Shown here one piece after another: positions 21,374-32,088 of a DNA stretch of 64,000 nucleotides. The position numbers and the translations under genes are program-made. The stretch is from NCBI GenBank assembly GCA_034770075.1, contig CM068384.1, forward strand, positions 102,300,433 to 102,364,432, read 5' to 3'. This DNA comes from Aralia elata (taxonomy: Eukaryota; Streptophyta; Magnoliopsida; Apiales; Araliaceae). How positions within the stretch are numbered: the first letter of the stretch is position 1; the number at the start of each line of letters is the position of its first letter. The notes beneath the pieces are model-generated. The model searched no databases and had not been told where the DNA came from. It was given only the letters and a program-made list of their open reading frames with translations.

Positions 21374-22022
21374 TGTTGAAATATTGGTTAAAATGAAATG
21401 ATGTGGTTTCCATGTGCATGTGGAGGAAAAAGGAGAAATGTCATTCATATGTGCTTTTACATGTGCAAAAGAGAAAAATCAAGTGGAAAGCCACAGTTGG
21501 TAGCCTACCTTGTTTAGGTAGTATACTTTGTTTGACATTGGCTCCTTGAAAAAGAAGGAAAAGAAGTGCATGTGCATTGTTAGTGGGTTAGGTAGAGAAT
21601 GGTGGAAAATGTGTAGGAGGTTTTTTGCCTATATATTTGTATTCTCCATTATGCTAACTTATGGAATAAGTTACTCCTCCATCTGAGAGTATGAGGGATG
21701 AGGAGGGAGATGGAATCCATGTGTGAGCTATTCAAGGTAGAGAGATAAGAGGTATCCAAGTGTTGGAGAATTTTGTGTGGGAAAATTTTGTTGGGAAGAA
21801 TTATCTTTCTTAGGTGGATGTGAGGAAATTTCTGAGAGTGTGAGTGATTGTAATATTATTCACACAGTAAATTTTTTCTGGTTGTATTTGGCAACGAAAG
21901 TGGACGAAAGTGGTTTTTTCTCCGATTTTGGAGTTTTCACTATAATTCTTGTATTGTGTGATTGTGTTTTAAATTCTCAATTTCTTATTTCTCTATATCG
22001 CGAGACGTTGTAATTCCCAACA
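21374..22022 (+). repeat. LTR 3 of the three-LTR Copia-like element
   Basis: 649 bp starting TGTTGAAATATTGG and ending TTCCCAACA, followed by the target duplication AAATT. It is more diverged from LTRs 1 and 2 than they are from each other. A 78-codon frame at 21777-22013 is a chance frame in the LTR. Confidence 0.85.
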
Positions 22023-22035
22023 AAATTTTTACAAG

Positions 22036-22748
22036 AGAGTTTTTGTCGCCGAAAGGCCAAATTGGATTTTTGCCTGGCAGGAGCCGATAATATATGTGTT
22101 GCTATTGTGGGATATATAGGTTGTGCATGGCCATGGGGCTTGTGGGTATAACAGTGTTTGCAGACTTGATAATTCTAGAATGCCAGTTTGTGAATGCCCA
22201 CAAGGTTATTCATTGCTTGATGCAGATGATAAGTTTTGCGGCTGCAAGCCGAATTTCACTGAAAATTCTGATGATACGGGAAAGGTGATTTTAGGAAGGT
22301 TTTACTAAAATTTAGAAAAAGGTGATCTTCCTGGAGTACTTCCACGGATTATCCCATTCAACACGAGAAGAATGTGATCCTTGTGGAATCCGTGCTTCTA
22401 GGCAGATCGGAATTTGTCAATTTTATATTGCTTTGGCTTCTTCTGCATCTACCGTAAGAAAACCATAAAACTTAAATCAAGTAGTACCATTGTCAAAATC
22501 AATCTGCGCTGGTTTACCTATAAAGAGCTTTTAGAAGCCACAAATGGGTTCAAGGAAGAATTGGGAAGGGGTGCTTTTAGCATAGTTTACAAAGAGGTAA
22601 TTCAGATGTATTCTACAAATATTATTGCAGTTAAGAAGTTAGATAGGACGGTTCAAGATGGTGACAAGGAATTCAAAACTGAGGTTAAATGTGATTGCCC
22701 AAACTCAACATAAAAATATGGTCCGATTGGTTGGATTTGCGAGGAGTG
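22036..22748 (+). pseudogene. G-type lectin S-receptor-like Ser/Thr kinase fragment, copy 1
   Basis: The frame at 22123-22308 contains GACGYNSVCRLDN and CECPQGYSLLD, the EGF-like region of LECRK/RLK1-type receptor kinases. A gap of degraded PAN-domain-like sequence (EYFHGLSH, EEC) follows. Next come the end of a transmembrane segment (FCIYRKK), the juxtamembrane motif FTYKELLEATNGF, the glycine loop LGRGAFSIVYK and the ATP-binding lysine in IIAVKKLDR. An extra A near 22688 shifts the frame after FKTEV, so the reading ends at CDCPNST. The true continuation (HKNMVRLVGF) lies in the next frame. The fragment then meets a retrotransposon LTR at about 22749. The lectin domains and most of the kinase are missing. 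Fourteen bases of the membrane segment are deleted relative to copy 2. Confidence 0.85.
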
Positions 22749-23871
22749 TGATACGGTGAAAAATAACAATGAAAATTAGGATTTCCATATATTTTAGTAT
22801 GGGTGGAGATTTAATATATTTTTGTATTTTTTTATTTTTTATTTAAGAAAATTCAGTAATTTAATTTATATTTGTTCCGCTTATGTTTTGGGCTTTAGTT
22901 TTGATAATTTTATTTAGCATTAGGTTTTATAATTATTATTTTTTTTCAAATAGTCGTAGGAAAGTAGTTTAGTACTATAAATACATTTTCTAGGGTTTAT
23001 TTACAAAACGTTTTGATTAATTGTGATTATCTTTTGTTCTTTTTGAGAGTTTATGATATTCCTTGTGGATTCAAAGGTTTTTATTCTGTTTGTGTTGGTA
23101 CGTTAACCTTTATATCATGTTTGTGTTAGAAAGCTACAATCTAATAATATTTCGCCGCGTCAATTAACATTAGAGCTAAGATAATTGTATCCCTAAAGGC
23201 ATGGCCAATTGTACCTCGTGTGTTATCTCGAAGATTTTTCTACTTTTGAGCGAAAACTAAACTGTGGTGCCGAAAATTGTGTACCTTCTGATGGTTTTTA
23301 CGGCTGAGCGTAATTTTCGTTTGTCTTAAAAAAAGAAAAAAAAAGTATATTGTTCATCCATCCGTCCAGAATACAGCATCGCCATCGGAATCCATAAATT
23401 TGCCCAGTCATCAAAGCATCGACACCAAGCAACAAAAGGAAAAAATTAAACGTGCCTGCTTATTATTGTTCTTCGTTGGACATTGAATTTGGGTGTTCGG
23501 CAGTTTCACATACCAAAGGTATACTTTTGACTTCATTCTGGGTTATGATTGAATTTGGAAAATTTTAATTTCGTTCCCTCAAGTTGGACGTAGTTTCTTT
23601 TAATTCCAGTCTCATAAGCTAACGGGACAGTCTCTGGTTCTTTCAATTTTTGGCAAGTTAGTCCTAAATTTTTTATATTTGAGTGGGTTTGATTAATCTC
23701 ATGGATACAAGGAACTTAATTAGTGTAAGTTTTTTGCATGCACTCAACTACGATGATATTTATTATCTTCGACCTGTTGAGTCTGACATAAAAATTTTGT
23801 TCATTGCATTGGTTATATGACATTGAAATTTGTTTTAATCATTGGATTCATGAAGAAGATAAAGTAAGGTT

Positions 23872-24031
23872 GATTCACAAAAACATGATGGGAATGCAAT
23901 AAGATGGTGGTCTAATATAACTATGCCAGATTGCGTAGAGATGAGTGAAATTTATTCTTGGTCAAGGATGGAATCTTTGCTGGTTCATGAATTTTTCCAC
24001 ATTACTTTGCATACATTACTTCTACGTTAGT
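23872..24031 (+). pseudogene. Gag-like fragment of the retro-remnant
   Basis: The frame reads HDGNAIRWWSNITMPDC then SWSRMESLLVHEF, ending at TAG after LLLR. The pattern 'A..WW......W..M...L...F' resembles the Retrotrans_gag domain of plant Ty3/Gypsy capsids. The upstream part is frameshifted and no start is evident. The assignment rests on motif resemblance only. Confidence 0.45.
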
Positions 24032-24318
24032 TAGACTGGTTGCAAAAATATTTGAGATATTATGATGAGTTCTTAATTGAGCCATACATTAATATCCAGA
24101 AGTAAGTGAATGAAGTTAGTAAAGCCTTGCAAAAGGTTTCAAATACAATATCAAAAAATATCTAGCCAAATGAGAGATGGTGAATCCAAAAAATCTATTG
24201 AGATGCCTAAAAAAATTGTGAGTTTGAGATACTTGTTGATATCCCGAAAATTGTTAAATATTCAAAGAAGGGATTCATCAAAGAAGAGGTTATAGCTGAC
24301 GAAAGGCCAATTTTATAG

Positions 24319-24579
24319 ATCGAAGAAGATACTATTCCGAAACAAACTTGGCTTGAGATTCAAGCTAATAGAATTGAAGAATCTCACATTCTTGTTGAGT
24401 CACCAGTTATTAAGGAGCGCTTTGAAGACGTCATAGAATCTAAAGATGGGGATACTACAGCAGACAGAATTGATCATGAGATTATTCGAGTTTTCGAGGA
24501 CATTAAAAGTATTGATTGTGTTACTCTCGAAAAATTTGGTCAAAGCAGACCACTGATAACCCTCCTTCAAGCACAGTGA
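24319..24579 (+). pseudogene. Acidic ORF fragment downstream of the gag-like piece
   Basis: An open stretch of 86 codons, between TAG at 24316 and TGA at 24577, begins IEEDTIPKQTWLEIQANRIE and is rich in Glu, Asp and Ile. Codon usage looks protein-like and the frame is near-identical in copy 2. It has no start codon of its own and I recognise no domain. It probably continues the gag-type polyprotein of the remnant; a captured host exon is the alternative. Confidence 0.4.
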
Positions 24580-24923
24580 TGTCTAATGCAGAGAATTTTG
24601 TTTTCTCTTACAGTTGAAACTTAATGTCACCTAACACTCATCTATTTTGTTACAGTTACTTTTGTAACTGAATTACTTTGTAACTGAATAAAGAGTATTT
24701 TTAAATATGACAACAAATTTATATAATATTTAATACTGAAGTCATGAAATTAGTCAAGACATAAATTAATTTCCTTAAATAATTTATTAAGTGGTGTGCA
24801 ATACATAGGATGAGACAACAATAAGACAACTGGTGATGGAACAACAAATTTGAATTCCAGGCATGATCACTCAAGAAACACCGGATAAATTCTTACAAAT
24901 ACTCAATATACCAAATGGACTAA
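24580..24923. other. Non-coding segment 3' of the DC1 gene; empty PIF site
   Basis: AT-rich, no gene. At about 24831-24834 the sequence reads acaataagacaac without interruption. In copy 2 the TAA at this position received the PIF/Harbinger element. Confidence 0.7.
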
Positions 24924-25399
24924 CTATTCAATACTGCATTTGTGGTACATTTCATATTCATCAAACTTTTTTTCCTTGGGAGCCATTATCTCATTCATGC
25001 ATTTCACATGATAGCAATTTTTCCTGCGTGAAAAACAAAAGGGAAACCGGCCATTGTATCTCTCTTTGGATACCCATTTCCACCCGGTAAATCCTACGCA
25101 TTCTTCCGCAGGGTACCTTTGGTCACAATGCAAGCACTTTGATTCAACTTTATCGCGAAGTTCAAACTTTAAACCATCCCAATCCATCTCAGAATCTTTT
25201 AAGTTAACACAAGTTGGATGCAAATCATGCGGGTTTTCACCATGCGTCGAGCACTCATACCTAAACCCTAGTATATCCAGCCCGCACGCGTCGCAGTATT
25301 TATCTTCACCGCGTGGCAGGTTTTCGTGGTAATAAAATTCACATTCTTTCATAAATCTGTGAATTTTGTAGCTTAAACGTTCGGCTAGAAAGCAGGCTT

Positions 25400-26582
25400 T
25401 GATAAACACATAATTCATACATTTTATTATCCCTAATTTTGTCCTTTTATTATATTAGTTTATTTAATTAATATGTTTTATTTTATTTTGTAGGATTTTA
25501 TATTTTGTTGCAATAAAGTCAAAATCTTGGTGATCAAGCAATATTTAATACTCTTATTCATGTAAGGAAATATCCAAGAAGAATTCTACAAGGAAAAGGA
25601 AGGAGGTGGAACAATCTTGGTGTGCAAGTCAAATCCAGCAAGAGAAAGGAAAGTCAATCTAGAAGATATCTTTGAGAAGTTGATTGCCACTAGGAAGTTG
25701 AAACCTACATGGAAAAGGGACTCTTGAGAGATTACCATATAGAGATTGAAATCAAAAAGGGAATAAAAGAGGCCAAGTTCAATGAATGTAAATTAGGGCA
25801 CAAATTTATTTTCCCTATAAATAGGTCTCTTGTTTTAGAGAGAAAAGAAGTATCAGTTTAGGTTAGGAGTAGGAGTAAATTAAATTATTTTTCATTGTAC
25901 GTTTGTTGGAGGATCGTTAATTAAAGGGAGTTTTCTTATTTTATTTTTAATTTTCTATTTCTTCTTTATCTTAGTTAGTTTATTTATTCTTTAATGTCTA
26001 GTTAATTTCTTTAATCTAGGATGAAGATGAAATTAAATAATTATTCATGATAATATTTTATATCTCTTCTATTATTTATGCTTTTATGTTTAATTGATTT
26101 CGCCTTCATGTTTCGTTATTGAAATACCTTCGTTTTATAGTTCTTATGTGATTTTAAATTAATTAAGAGGTTTTGATAGATTATTGTTAAGATATGAGTT
26201 TTTCATAATCCATGCTTGCTCAAAGAAGTTTTGATGGGTTATAGTTAATCCTTAAATTTTCATAGTCTATGCTTGCCCACGTTAATTATAAAATTACTAA
26301 ATTAAAGGGAAGGGAGATCAAAATCATAATTAAGTTATAAAAATAGAAGAGATTGAATTACTTGTTATGTTTATTATTTAATGGATTCGGATTCCTAGAT
26401 TGCTTCCTTATTATTAGTTAGTTTAATTATAATTAATTGATTCTCAATCTCTATTTCTAATTCGCCTAAAATAGATATTAAGGATACATTAAAATTAATC
26501 TAGTCTCTGTGGGTTCGACCTGTACTTGCCAGTTCTTCAATTTGACACTGTGCACTTGCAGTTACATATTTTTATCACATCA
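25400..26582 (+). repeat. 5' LTR of the tRNA-Asp-primed element
   Basis: 1183 bp. A TATA-like 'ccctataaatagg' at about 25814-25826 marks the promoter. The LTR ends ATCACATCA. Confidence 0.9.
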
Positions 26583-26588
26583 AGTTTT

Positions 26589-26606
26589 TGGCGCCGTTGC
26601 CGGGGA
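26589..26606 (+). other. Primer-binding site complementary to tRNA-Asp
   Basis: TGGCGCCGTTGCCGGGGA is the complement of the 3' end of plant tRNA-Asp (established for Athila/Tat-type elements). It lies six bases after the LTR. Confidence 0.85.
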
Positions 26607-27526
26607 TTAGAATTAATTTTTTTTTCCTTAATATTTATTTATTCGAATTAGTTTTTCAACTCTAATTTTTTTTATTTTTTTTATTTTATTTTTTTTCTTT
26701 CCAGGATTATTGAAGCGAATCGAAGGAGCGAAAAGATAAAGATTTTATTGTTGCGCTATTCCTGGTATTTGGTATCTTAACTCAAAAAAAAATAGTAGCT
26801 TAGTTTTATTTTTTTTTATTTATTTTTATTGTTAATTAGAAAACTAATTGCCGCATTCATGCATTCACTCACGTAGAGCACATCCTGTTTAGGTTTTTTT
26901 TTATTTTTTTTTATTTTTTTTTCAAATATAAACTGTGGTGATTGCTGGAGAATTGAGGTACGTCAAATTTCTCTCACTTCATAATTCACATAGTTTTAGG
27001 ACATTTTTTTGTTTGCGGTTTTTTTTATTTGTGCATTCTCATTTGTAATTTAACTTAAGGGCACAACCCATAACAAGATAAGGTGGGGATTTCATCACCC
27101 TTCCTTGGCCCACAAACAACCCAACTTGCATTTTGCATAACCTTGACCTAATAAAATCAAGTAGACGTTAGCCCCTAGGACTCTCGAGCTCAATTAGGAC
27201 AAGAAACTTCAAGAGGAAGCTGAATTTTTAATTAATCAAACTACTGGTGTCTAGGCAAGTGGTTTAAAAGGCAAACGTCTAAAGAACGTGTGGTTATTTA
27301 ATTAGTCACCGTACCCACGGAGAGACTCCCACCGTTCTTACACTTACCTGGCTAGTGGCTTGATTAATTTTGAATTTTGTGGACCTTCAGGTGTAACTTG
27401 GAACAGTTAGAAGCTGTCTAGATTTTATTTAGGTTAACCGTAGAATTAGGATATTTATTTATTTTTATTTTTTTTCTTTTGTGTGACTTTCGTGGTTAGT
27501 TTGTTTGTTTTGTGATTTGTGGAAAG

Positions 27527-28615
27527 ATGGACTCCTATTATAGTTGGAATAATAATTTTTCTTGGAATCAAGAACCTTATGAAAATTTTAATGCACACCA
27601 AGTAAATCAATTTTTTTCAACCTATGAAAATCCTTATCAAAGTTTATATCCATATCCATATCCATATTCGAATCCAGAGCCTCAATATCTACAAGAATTT
27701 TCAAAAGAAGAAGAGGAAAGATTAAATACCTTAGAGAAAATTATGGAAGCTTTAATGGAAAATCAATTTAACACGAATCAAGCTATATCTCGTCTAGAAA
27801 TTCAAATCAGTCGGTTAGCCACCATAATAAATGAACAAGAGGTGGATGAATTTTCTAGTGACTCTGAAGTTAATTTTGAAAATCATGATGACTGTGGAAA
27901 TGATGAGAAAAATGAAAATTTTGGATTTAATTCTATACACTTTGAGTCAAGCCAATTTGAGGAGTTTGAAAATTATGAGTCTATACCTAAAATTGATCAT
28001 ATCGCATTTAATGAATCGGTTGAAAAAGTCTATAAACCTAAAGTTCCATATCCTGAAAGACTTATTCCTAGAAAACAACCGAGTGATTTTGTAGACCAAC
28101 CCATGAAATTAAACATGATCCAAGAGTTGTCCATGACCCAAGAAATGAATGAAAATAGACTCATGATTGAAGATGATCCAATTGATTTTTTCTTAAATCA
28201 TCTTGACCAAAAGTGGAATGAATCTGAATATTTAGATAAGGTCAACGAGTTGTTGAGATCCCTTTCACATAAGTCACCCAAATTGGAACCTACATTTGAG
28301 CCAATTCGTCCACACTTTGAGCATATTAGTAAATGTTTTCCTGAGGTTGACTTTAAGCAAAACTGTGATGAAAATTATGATTATTTTCAATTTCCTAGAC
28401 CTCCGGAAAATCATGAGGAGACTACACTCACATACTCATTTGTATCACTCTTTTATCATTACATGTGTTTTAGGATATATGAAATTCGTAGGTATGTACA
28501 TTTGTTTTCCTTCTCACCACATTTTCTTGCAGAACAACTGCCCATATACAAGGTACAATTCTTTCACATCTTTGTTCTCTATTTTTCATTTGCATACATT
28601 GAGGACAATGCATGA
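27527..28615 (+). CDS. Gag-like or accessory protein of the non-autonomous LTR element
   Basis: An intact frame of 362 codons from MDSYYSWNNN (an in-frame ATG five codons earlier, at 27512, also exists). Residues 1-60 are rich in Tyr, Asn and Pro (YPYPYPY). Residues about 61-110 look like a coiled coil (EEEERLNTLEKIMEALMEN, SRLEIQISRLATIINE), similar to the helical linker seen in gag proteins of Athila-type elements. A strongly acidic middle (Glu/Asp/Asn) follows, then a hydrophobic aromatic tail ending AYIEDNA. There is no CCHC knuckle, protease DTG or RT motif. It is the only intact ORF of note in the window. Its role in particle assembly or trans-mobilisation is inferred from context, not from a recognised domain. 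Confidence 0.6.
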   Translation: MDSYYSWNNNFSWNQEPYENFNAHQVNQFFSTYENPYQSLYPYPYPYSNPEPQYLQEFSKEEEERLNTLEKIMEALMENQFNTNQAISRLEIQISRLATIINEQEVDEFSSDSEVNFENHDDCGNDEKNENFGFNSIHFESSQFEEFENYESIPKIDHIAFNESVEKVYKPKVPYPERLIPRKQPSDFVDQPMKLNMIQELSMTQEMNENRLMIEDDPIDFFLNHLDQKWNESEYLDKVNELLRSLSHKSPKLEPTFEPIRPHFEHISKCFPEVDFKQNCDENYDYFQFPRPPENHEETTLTYSFVSLFYHYMCFRIYEIRRYVHLFSFSPHFLAEQLPIYKVQFFHIFVLYFSFAYIEDNA

Positions 28616-29877
28616 TTTAGGTATGGGGGGAGTTTGTTTGTATTATAGTATTAGATTTTATTTATTTTATTTTTTTAGTAATTTAGGAAAGATTAAAAAA
28701 TTTATAGTATTAGATATTTTTTATTTTATTTTTTCCTTTTGTTTTATTTATTTATTTTTTAGGAAAAATTTTAAGATTTTTGTTTTGTTTTAAAAAAAAA
28801 TTAAAAAATTTGTTTGACTTTTTATGAGTTGGATTAATTCTAATAAGTATCTGTGGAGCAGAACTCATGAATAAGATTAAAAGATTTAGAACTCTTGAAC
28901 CTTTGATGAGATATGAAATCTTAGTTCGAAAGACCATCTTGAGTAAAATAAAGTTCCTATGCATTTTTGGCACTTCACGTTCGCACTAACTCTTAGTTGT
29001 GGGGTATAAACTATGATTTGAGCAATTTCAAGAAAAAAAAAAGAAGGAAACATTTTGAAGAAAAAAGAAACAAAAAAAAGTTGGAAAAAAAGTTGAAAAG
29101 AAATAAATAATTGCTTCAATGTCCATTGAACGAAATAACTGGGTATCCAAGCCTCAGGAAGCATCGATATTCACGCTGAAAAGTATGATGGATAAAAGCA
29201 GCTTGACTAGTCAAATTTTGTGGCATTTGTTACTCGAGTTAGTAAGCCCTTAGGGGTGTCTCTACACCTAGTGCCCTAAAGCCAACTGGTTTGGGAGTCA
29301 TTGGTCCAACGCTCGCTACATGGGTAACTCTGAAAAGCCTAAGAAAATGAGACATTGCACAAGTCAAGGAAAAAAAAAGAAAAAAACGAAAAAAAATGAA
29401 AAAAAAAGGAAAAAAGAAAAAAAAATGAATTTGCTTGATTTTCATGGTAATAATCCCTACTAAGAGTTACATCACATACACAATGCATGCATCATATGAA
29501 ATTAATTTTATGAAAGATGGTGTCTAGAATGAAGATTGAGTATTTTTGATAAGGTGAAAGTGTGATTTTGAATTTGATTTTGCTTGTGTATATTGCCCAT
29601 GTATACTTAGAAGTTTTTTTTTTTTTCAATTTCGTAATTTGTTGAGCCTAAAAATATTTTGTTTTGAATTTTGAATTTTGTGGGTATATTCACTGCAAAC
29701 CCTCACGAGACACAACTCGTCCACTTGGGGTAACCTTGGGGTTTAAAGGCTTGTTGCACATGCTAAGTGCAATCGTGTTTCCTACGAAAATGGGGTAGTA
29801 TACTTTTTGTTTTTATTTTTATTTTATTTTCTTTTTATTTTACTCGAGGACGAGCAAAAGCTAGGTATGGGGGTATT
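28616..29877 (+). other. 3' untranslated internal region with two polypurine tracts
   Basis: Right after the ORF, 'gaggacaatgcatgatttaggtatggggggag' (in part at 28602-28632) resembles the end of pol plus polypurine tract of Tat/Athila elements. A second tract, 'ctcgaggacgagcaaaagctaggtatgggggt', directly abuts the 3' LTR (29843-29877). Between them are only A/T-rich, repeat-poor bases and short chance frames. Two purine tracts suggest the region descended from a larger element by deletion. Confidence 0.65.
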
Positions 29878-31063
29878 TGATAAACACATAATTCATACAT
29901 TTTATTATCCCTAATTTTGTCCTTTTATTATATTAGTTTATTTAATTAATATGTTTTATTTTATTTTGTAGGATTTTATATTTTGTTGCAATAAAGTCAA
30001 AATCTTGGTGATCAAGCAATATTTAATACTCTTATTCATGTAAGGAAATATCCAAGAAGAATTCTACAAGGAAAAGGAAGGAGGTGGAACAATCTTGGTG
30101 TGCAAGTCAAATCCAGCAAGAGAAAGGAAAGTCAATCTAGAAGATATCTTTGAGAAGTTGATTGCCACTAGGAAGTTGAAACCTACATGGAAAAGGGACT
30201 CTTGAGAGATTACCATATAGAGATTGAAATCAAAAAGGGAATAAAAGAGGCCAAGTTCAATGAATGTAAATTAGGGCACAAATTTATTTTCCCTATAAAT
30301 AGGTCTCTTGTTTTAGAGAGAAAAGAAGTATCAGTTTAGGTTAGGAGTAGGAGTAAATTAAATTATTTTTCATTGTACGTTTGTTGGAGGATCGTTAATT
30401 AAAGGGAATTTTTTTTATTTTATTTTTAATTTTCTATTTCTTTCTTTATCTTAGTTAGTTTATTTATTCTTTAATGTCTAGTTAATTTCTTTAATCTAGG
30501 ATGAAGATGAAAATTAAATAATTATTCATGATAATATTTTATATCTCTTCTATTAGTTATGCTTTTATGTTTAATTGATTTCGCCTTCATGTTTCGTTAT
30601 TGAAATACCTTCGTTTTATAGTTCTTATGTGATTTTAAATTAATTAAGAGGTTTTGATAGATTATTGTTTAAATATGAGTTTTTCATAATCCATGCTTGC
30701 TCAAAGAAGTTTTGATGGGTTATAGTTAATCCTTAAATTTTCATAGTCTATGCTTGCCCACGTTAATTATAAAATTACTAAATTAAAGGGAAGGGAGATC
30801 AAAATCATAATTAAGTTATAAAAATAGAAGAGATTGAATTACTTGTTATGTTTATTATTTAATGGATTCGGATTCCTAGATTGCTTCCTTATTATTAGTT
30901 AGTTTAATTATAATTAATTGATTCTCAATCTCTATTTCTAATTCGCCTAAAATAGATATTAAGGATACATTAAAATTAATCTAGTCTCTGTGGGTTCGAC
31001 CTGTACTTGCCAGTTCTTCAATTTGACACTGTGCACTTGCAGTTACATATTTTTATCACATCA
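29878..31063 (+). repeat. 3' LTR of the tRNA-Asp-primed element
   Basis: 1186 bp, almost identical to the 5' LTR. Differences include agttttctt/aattttttt near 30407, attattt/attagtt near 30555 and gttaaga/gtttaaa near 30668. Confidence 0.9.
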
Positions 31064-31290
31064 GGCTTCGTGAAGGTAAAAGTCACAAATATCTTTTGGG
31101 CACTTGAAACATGCTGTAAATCCGGGCTGCTTACAACCATTACACTTATAAGGCCCTTGGGCCTCTTCATGACGGAGCGGGTGTTCGTGGAGAGAATGCT
31201 TGCGTTCTACAACAATGTTGTCTTCTTTATTTTCATTTGACTTTCCCATCTTCAAAATCATGTCAAGAAAATGTTCTCGAGTAAATTATG

Positions 31291-31302
<12 letters not shown>

Positions 31303-31365
<63 letters not shown>
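31303..31365. repeat. (TG)n(TA)n microsatellite
   Basis: A (TG)5 tract running into about 30 TA units upstream of the DC1 start. Copy 2 has only about 7 TA units at 57168. Confidence 0.9.
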
Positions 31366-31367
<2 letters not shown>

Positions 31368-31496
31368 ATGTGATTCTGATTATGAATTTTGCTATGTTCC
31401 ACTAAGGAGTCTTATTTGCTATTCTTTTCATTCATCAAAAGAATTTTTTTTATAATATAAAATGACACGATGCTCCCACTATTGCAATGGATACTA

Positions 31497-31739
31497 CTCA
31501 TTCCCTCAATTCGAAAATATAAGATCATTATCGATTTTTTGAAGTAACTTAAGATATTTTCAAAATTGATATTATTTTATTTAATTTTAGTCAATATAAT
31601 GATAAATATTGTAAACTACATAAAAAATAATATTCATTTTAATGTTTATTATTCCATAAATCATCTCAATTTTGAGTTTAAAAATATCTCATGTTAAATT
31701 TTCAAAAGTCAATAATGATCATATAATTTAGAATGAAAG
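31497..31739. mobile_element. Stowaway-like MITE, copy 1
   Basis: Termini CTCATTCCCTC and (other strand) CTTTCATTC, flanked by TA (31495-31496 and 31740-31741). The interior is an imperfect foldback (gatcattatcgatttttt...aaaagtcaataatgatc). The same insertion is at 57320-57568, so it predates the duplication. Confidence 0.7.
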
Positions 31740-32065
31740 TAGTATTATTTTTAAGGATAAACATGAACTAAAAATATATTATTAATATTTATCAATTTTA
31801 CTAGATATTATTTTTAAAGGTAAACATAAAATAAAAATATAGTATTTATATTTGTGAATTTTGCAAATGAGACTCTTTTTATAAAACAAAGGGAAGAAAT
31901 GTTATAATCTTATATGTGGAGTGTTTATGGGCATGTGCATTTTTCAAAACATATAAGTTGCAGATATTGAGAAAATGGAAAAAAGTTTTTCTTTTTGCTC
32001 TTCGTAAATCACTCAACTTGAGCTAAATGCAGTAAGATTTGACTTTTGAACATTTTAATGGGATT

Positions 32066-32088
32066 GGGGGGGCGGGGGGGGGGGGGGG
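32066..32088 (+). repeat. Poly-G tract
   Basis: A run of about 22 G broken by one C. The allele in copy 2 (57899-57919) is pure G. Striking in AT-rich DNA. Confidence 0.9.

Larger units (their letters stand above)
2612..22022 (+). mobile_element. Copia-like LTR element with three LTRs, split by a nested Gypsy-like element
   Basis: Three related LTRs (2612-3233, 3909-4548, 21374-22022), each beginning TGTTG and ending CCCAACA, alternate with two internally deleted bodies. The outer flanks carry a perfect 5-bp target duplication AAATT (2607-2611 and 22023-22027), so the array integrated or matured as one unit. The second body is interrupted by element A at an ATGTC target (4844-4848 and 20994-20998). 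The body keeps only the start of a Ty1/copia gag and a short 3' region. There is no protease, integrase or RT, so it is non-autonomous. An LTR-body-LTR-body-LTR layout usually arises by unequal recombination between LTRs. The element lies just upstream of, or inside, the lectin-kinase pseudogene that follows at 22.05 kb. Confidence 0.85.
22749..24579 (+). mobile_element. LTR-retrotransposon remnant truncating the kinase gene, copy 1
   Basis: A 414-bp LTR-like segment (22749-23162) starts TGATACGGTG, ends CGTCA and contains a TATA-like ctataaatac near 22976. It is followed by 'ttagagctaag', which in copy 2 reads 'atcagagccaag' and matches a tRNA-Met-type primer site. Gag-like coding pieces follow (listed separately). 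No 3' LTR or pol is found, so it is 3'-truncated. It is present at the same site in both duplicates, so it predates the duplication. Confidence 0.65.
25400..31063 (+). mobile_element. Young non-autonomous LTR retrotransposon (pol-less, tRNA-Asp primed)
   Basis: LTRs at 25400-26582 and 29878-31063 begin TGATAAACAC, end ATCACATCA and differ at only about seven places by eye. The target duplication GGCTT is perfect (25395-25399 and 31064-31068). The primer site matches tRNA-Asp, as in Athila/Tat-type Ty3/Gypsy elements. The internal region (3.3 kb) carries one ORF and no protease, RT, RNase H or integrase. It therefore fits a TR-GAG or LARD-like element mobilised in trans. Copy 2 has the clean empty site (gcaggcttcgtg, near 56930), so insertion post-dates the duplication. 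Confidence 0.92.
24924..31261 (-). pseudogene. DC1 (Cys/His-rich C1) domain protein, copy 1, split by a retrotransposon
   Basis: The 5' part (31261 to 31064, 66 codons; MGKSNENK at residue 5 is a likely alternative start) holds the first DC1 repeat: HEHPL, CNGC, CFKC and CDFYLHEA. Coding resumes at 25394 with CFLAERLSY and continues to TAG at 24924-24926. This part contains a second repeat (YCDACG, YECSTHGEN, HDLHPTC) and a degenerate third (KCLHCDQRYPAEEC, NCYHVKC). The joined length would be about 222 residues. DC1 proteins are plant-specific putative Zn-binding proteins, often linked to stress or defence signalling. A 5.66-kb LTR element interrupts the gene after residue 66, its terminal bases supplying an immediate TGA. 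Apart from this insertion the frame is open throughout. Confidence 0.88.

Noticed and set aside
25054..25332. 92-codon plus-strand frame over the DC1 gene
   Set aside because: Antisense shadow of the DC1 coding strand.
29239..29445. 68-codon minus frame rich in Phe
   Set aside because: Translation of an A-rich stretch in the retrotransposon 3' region.
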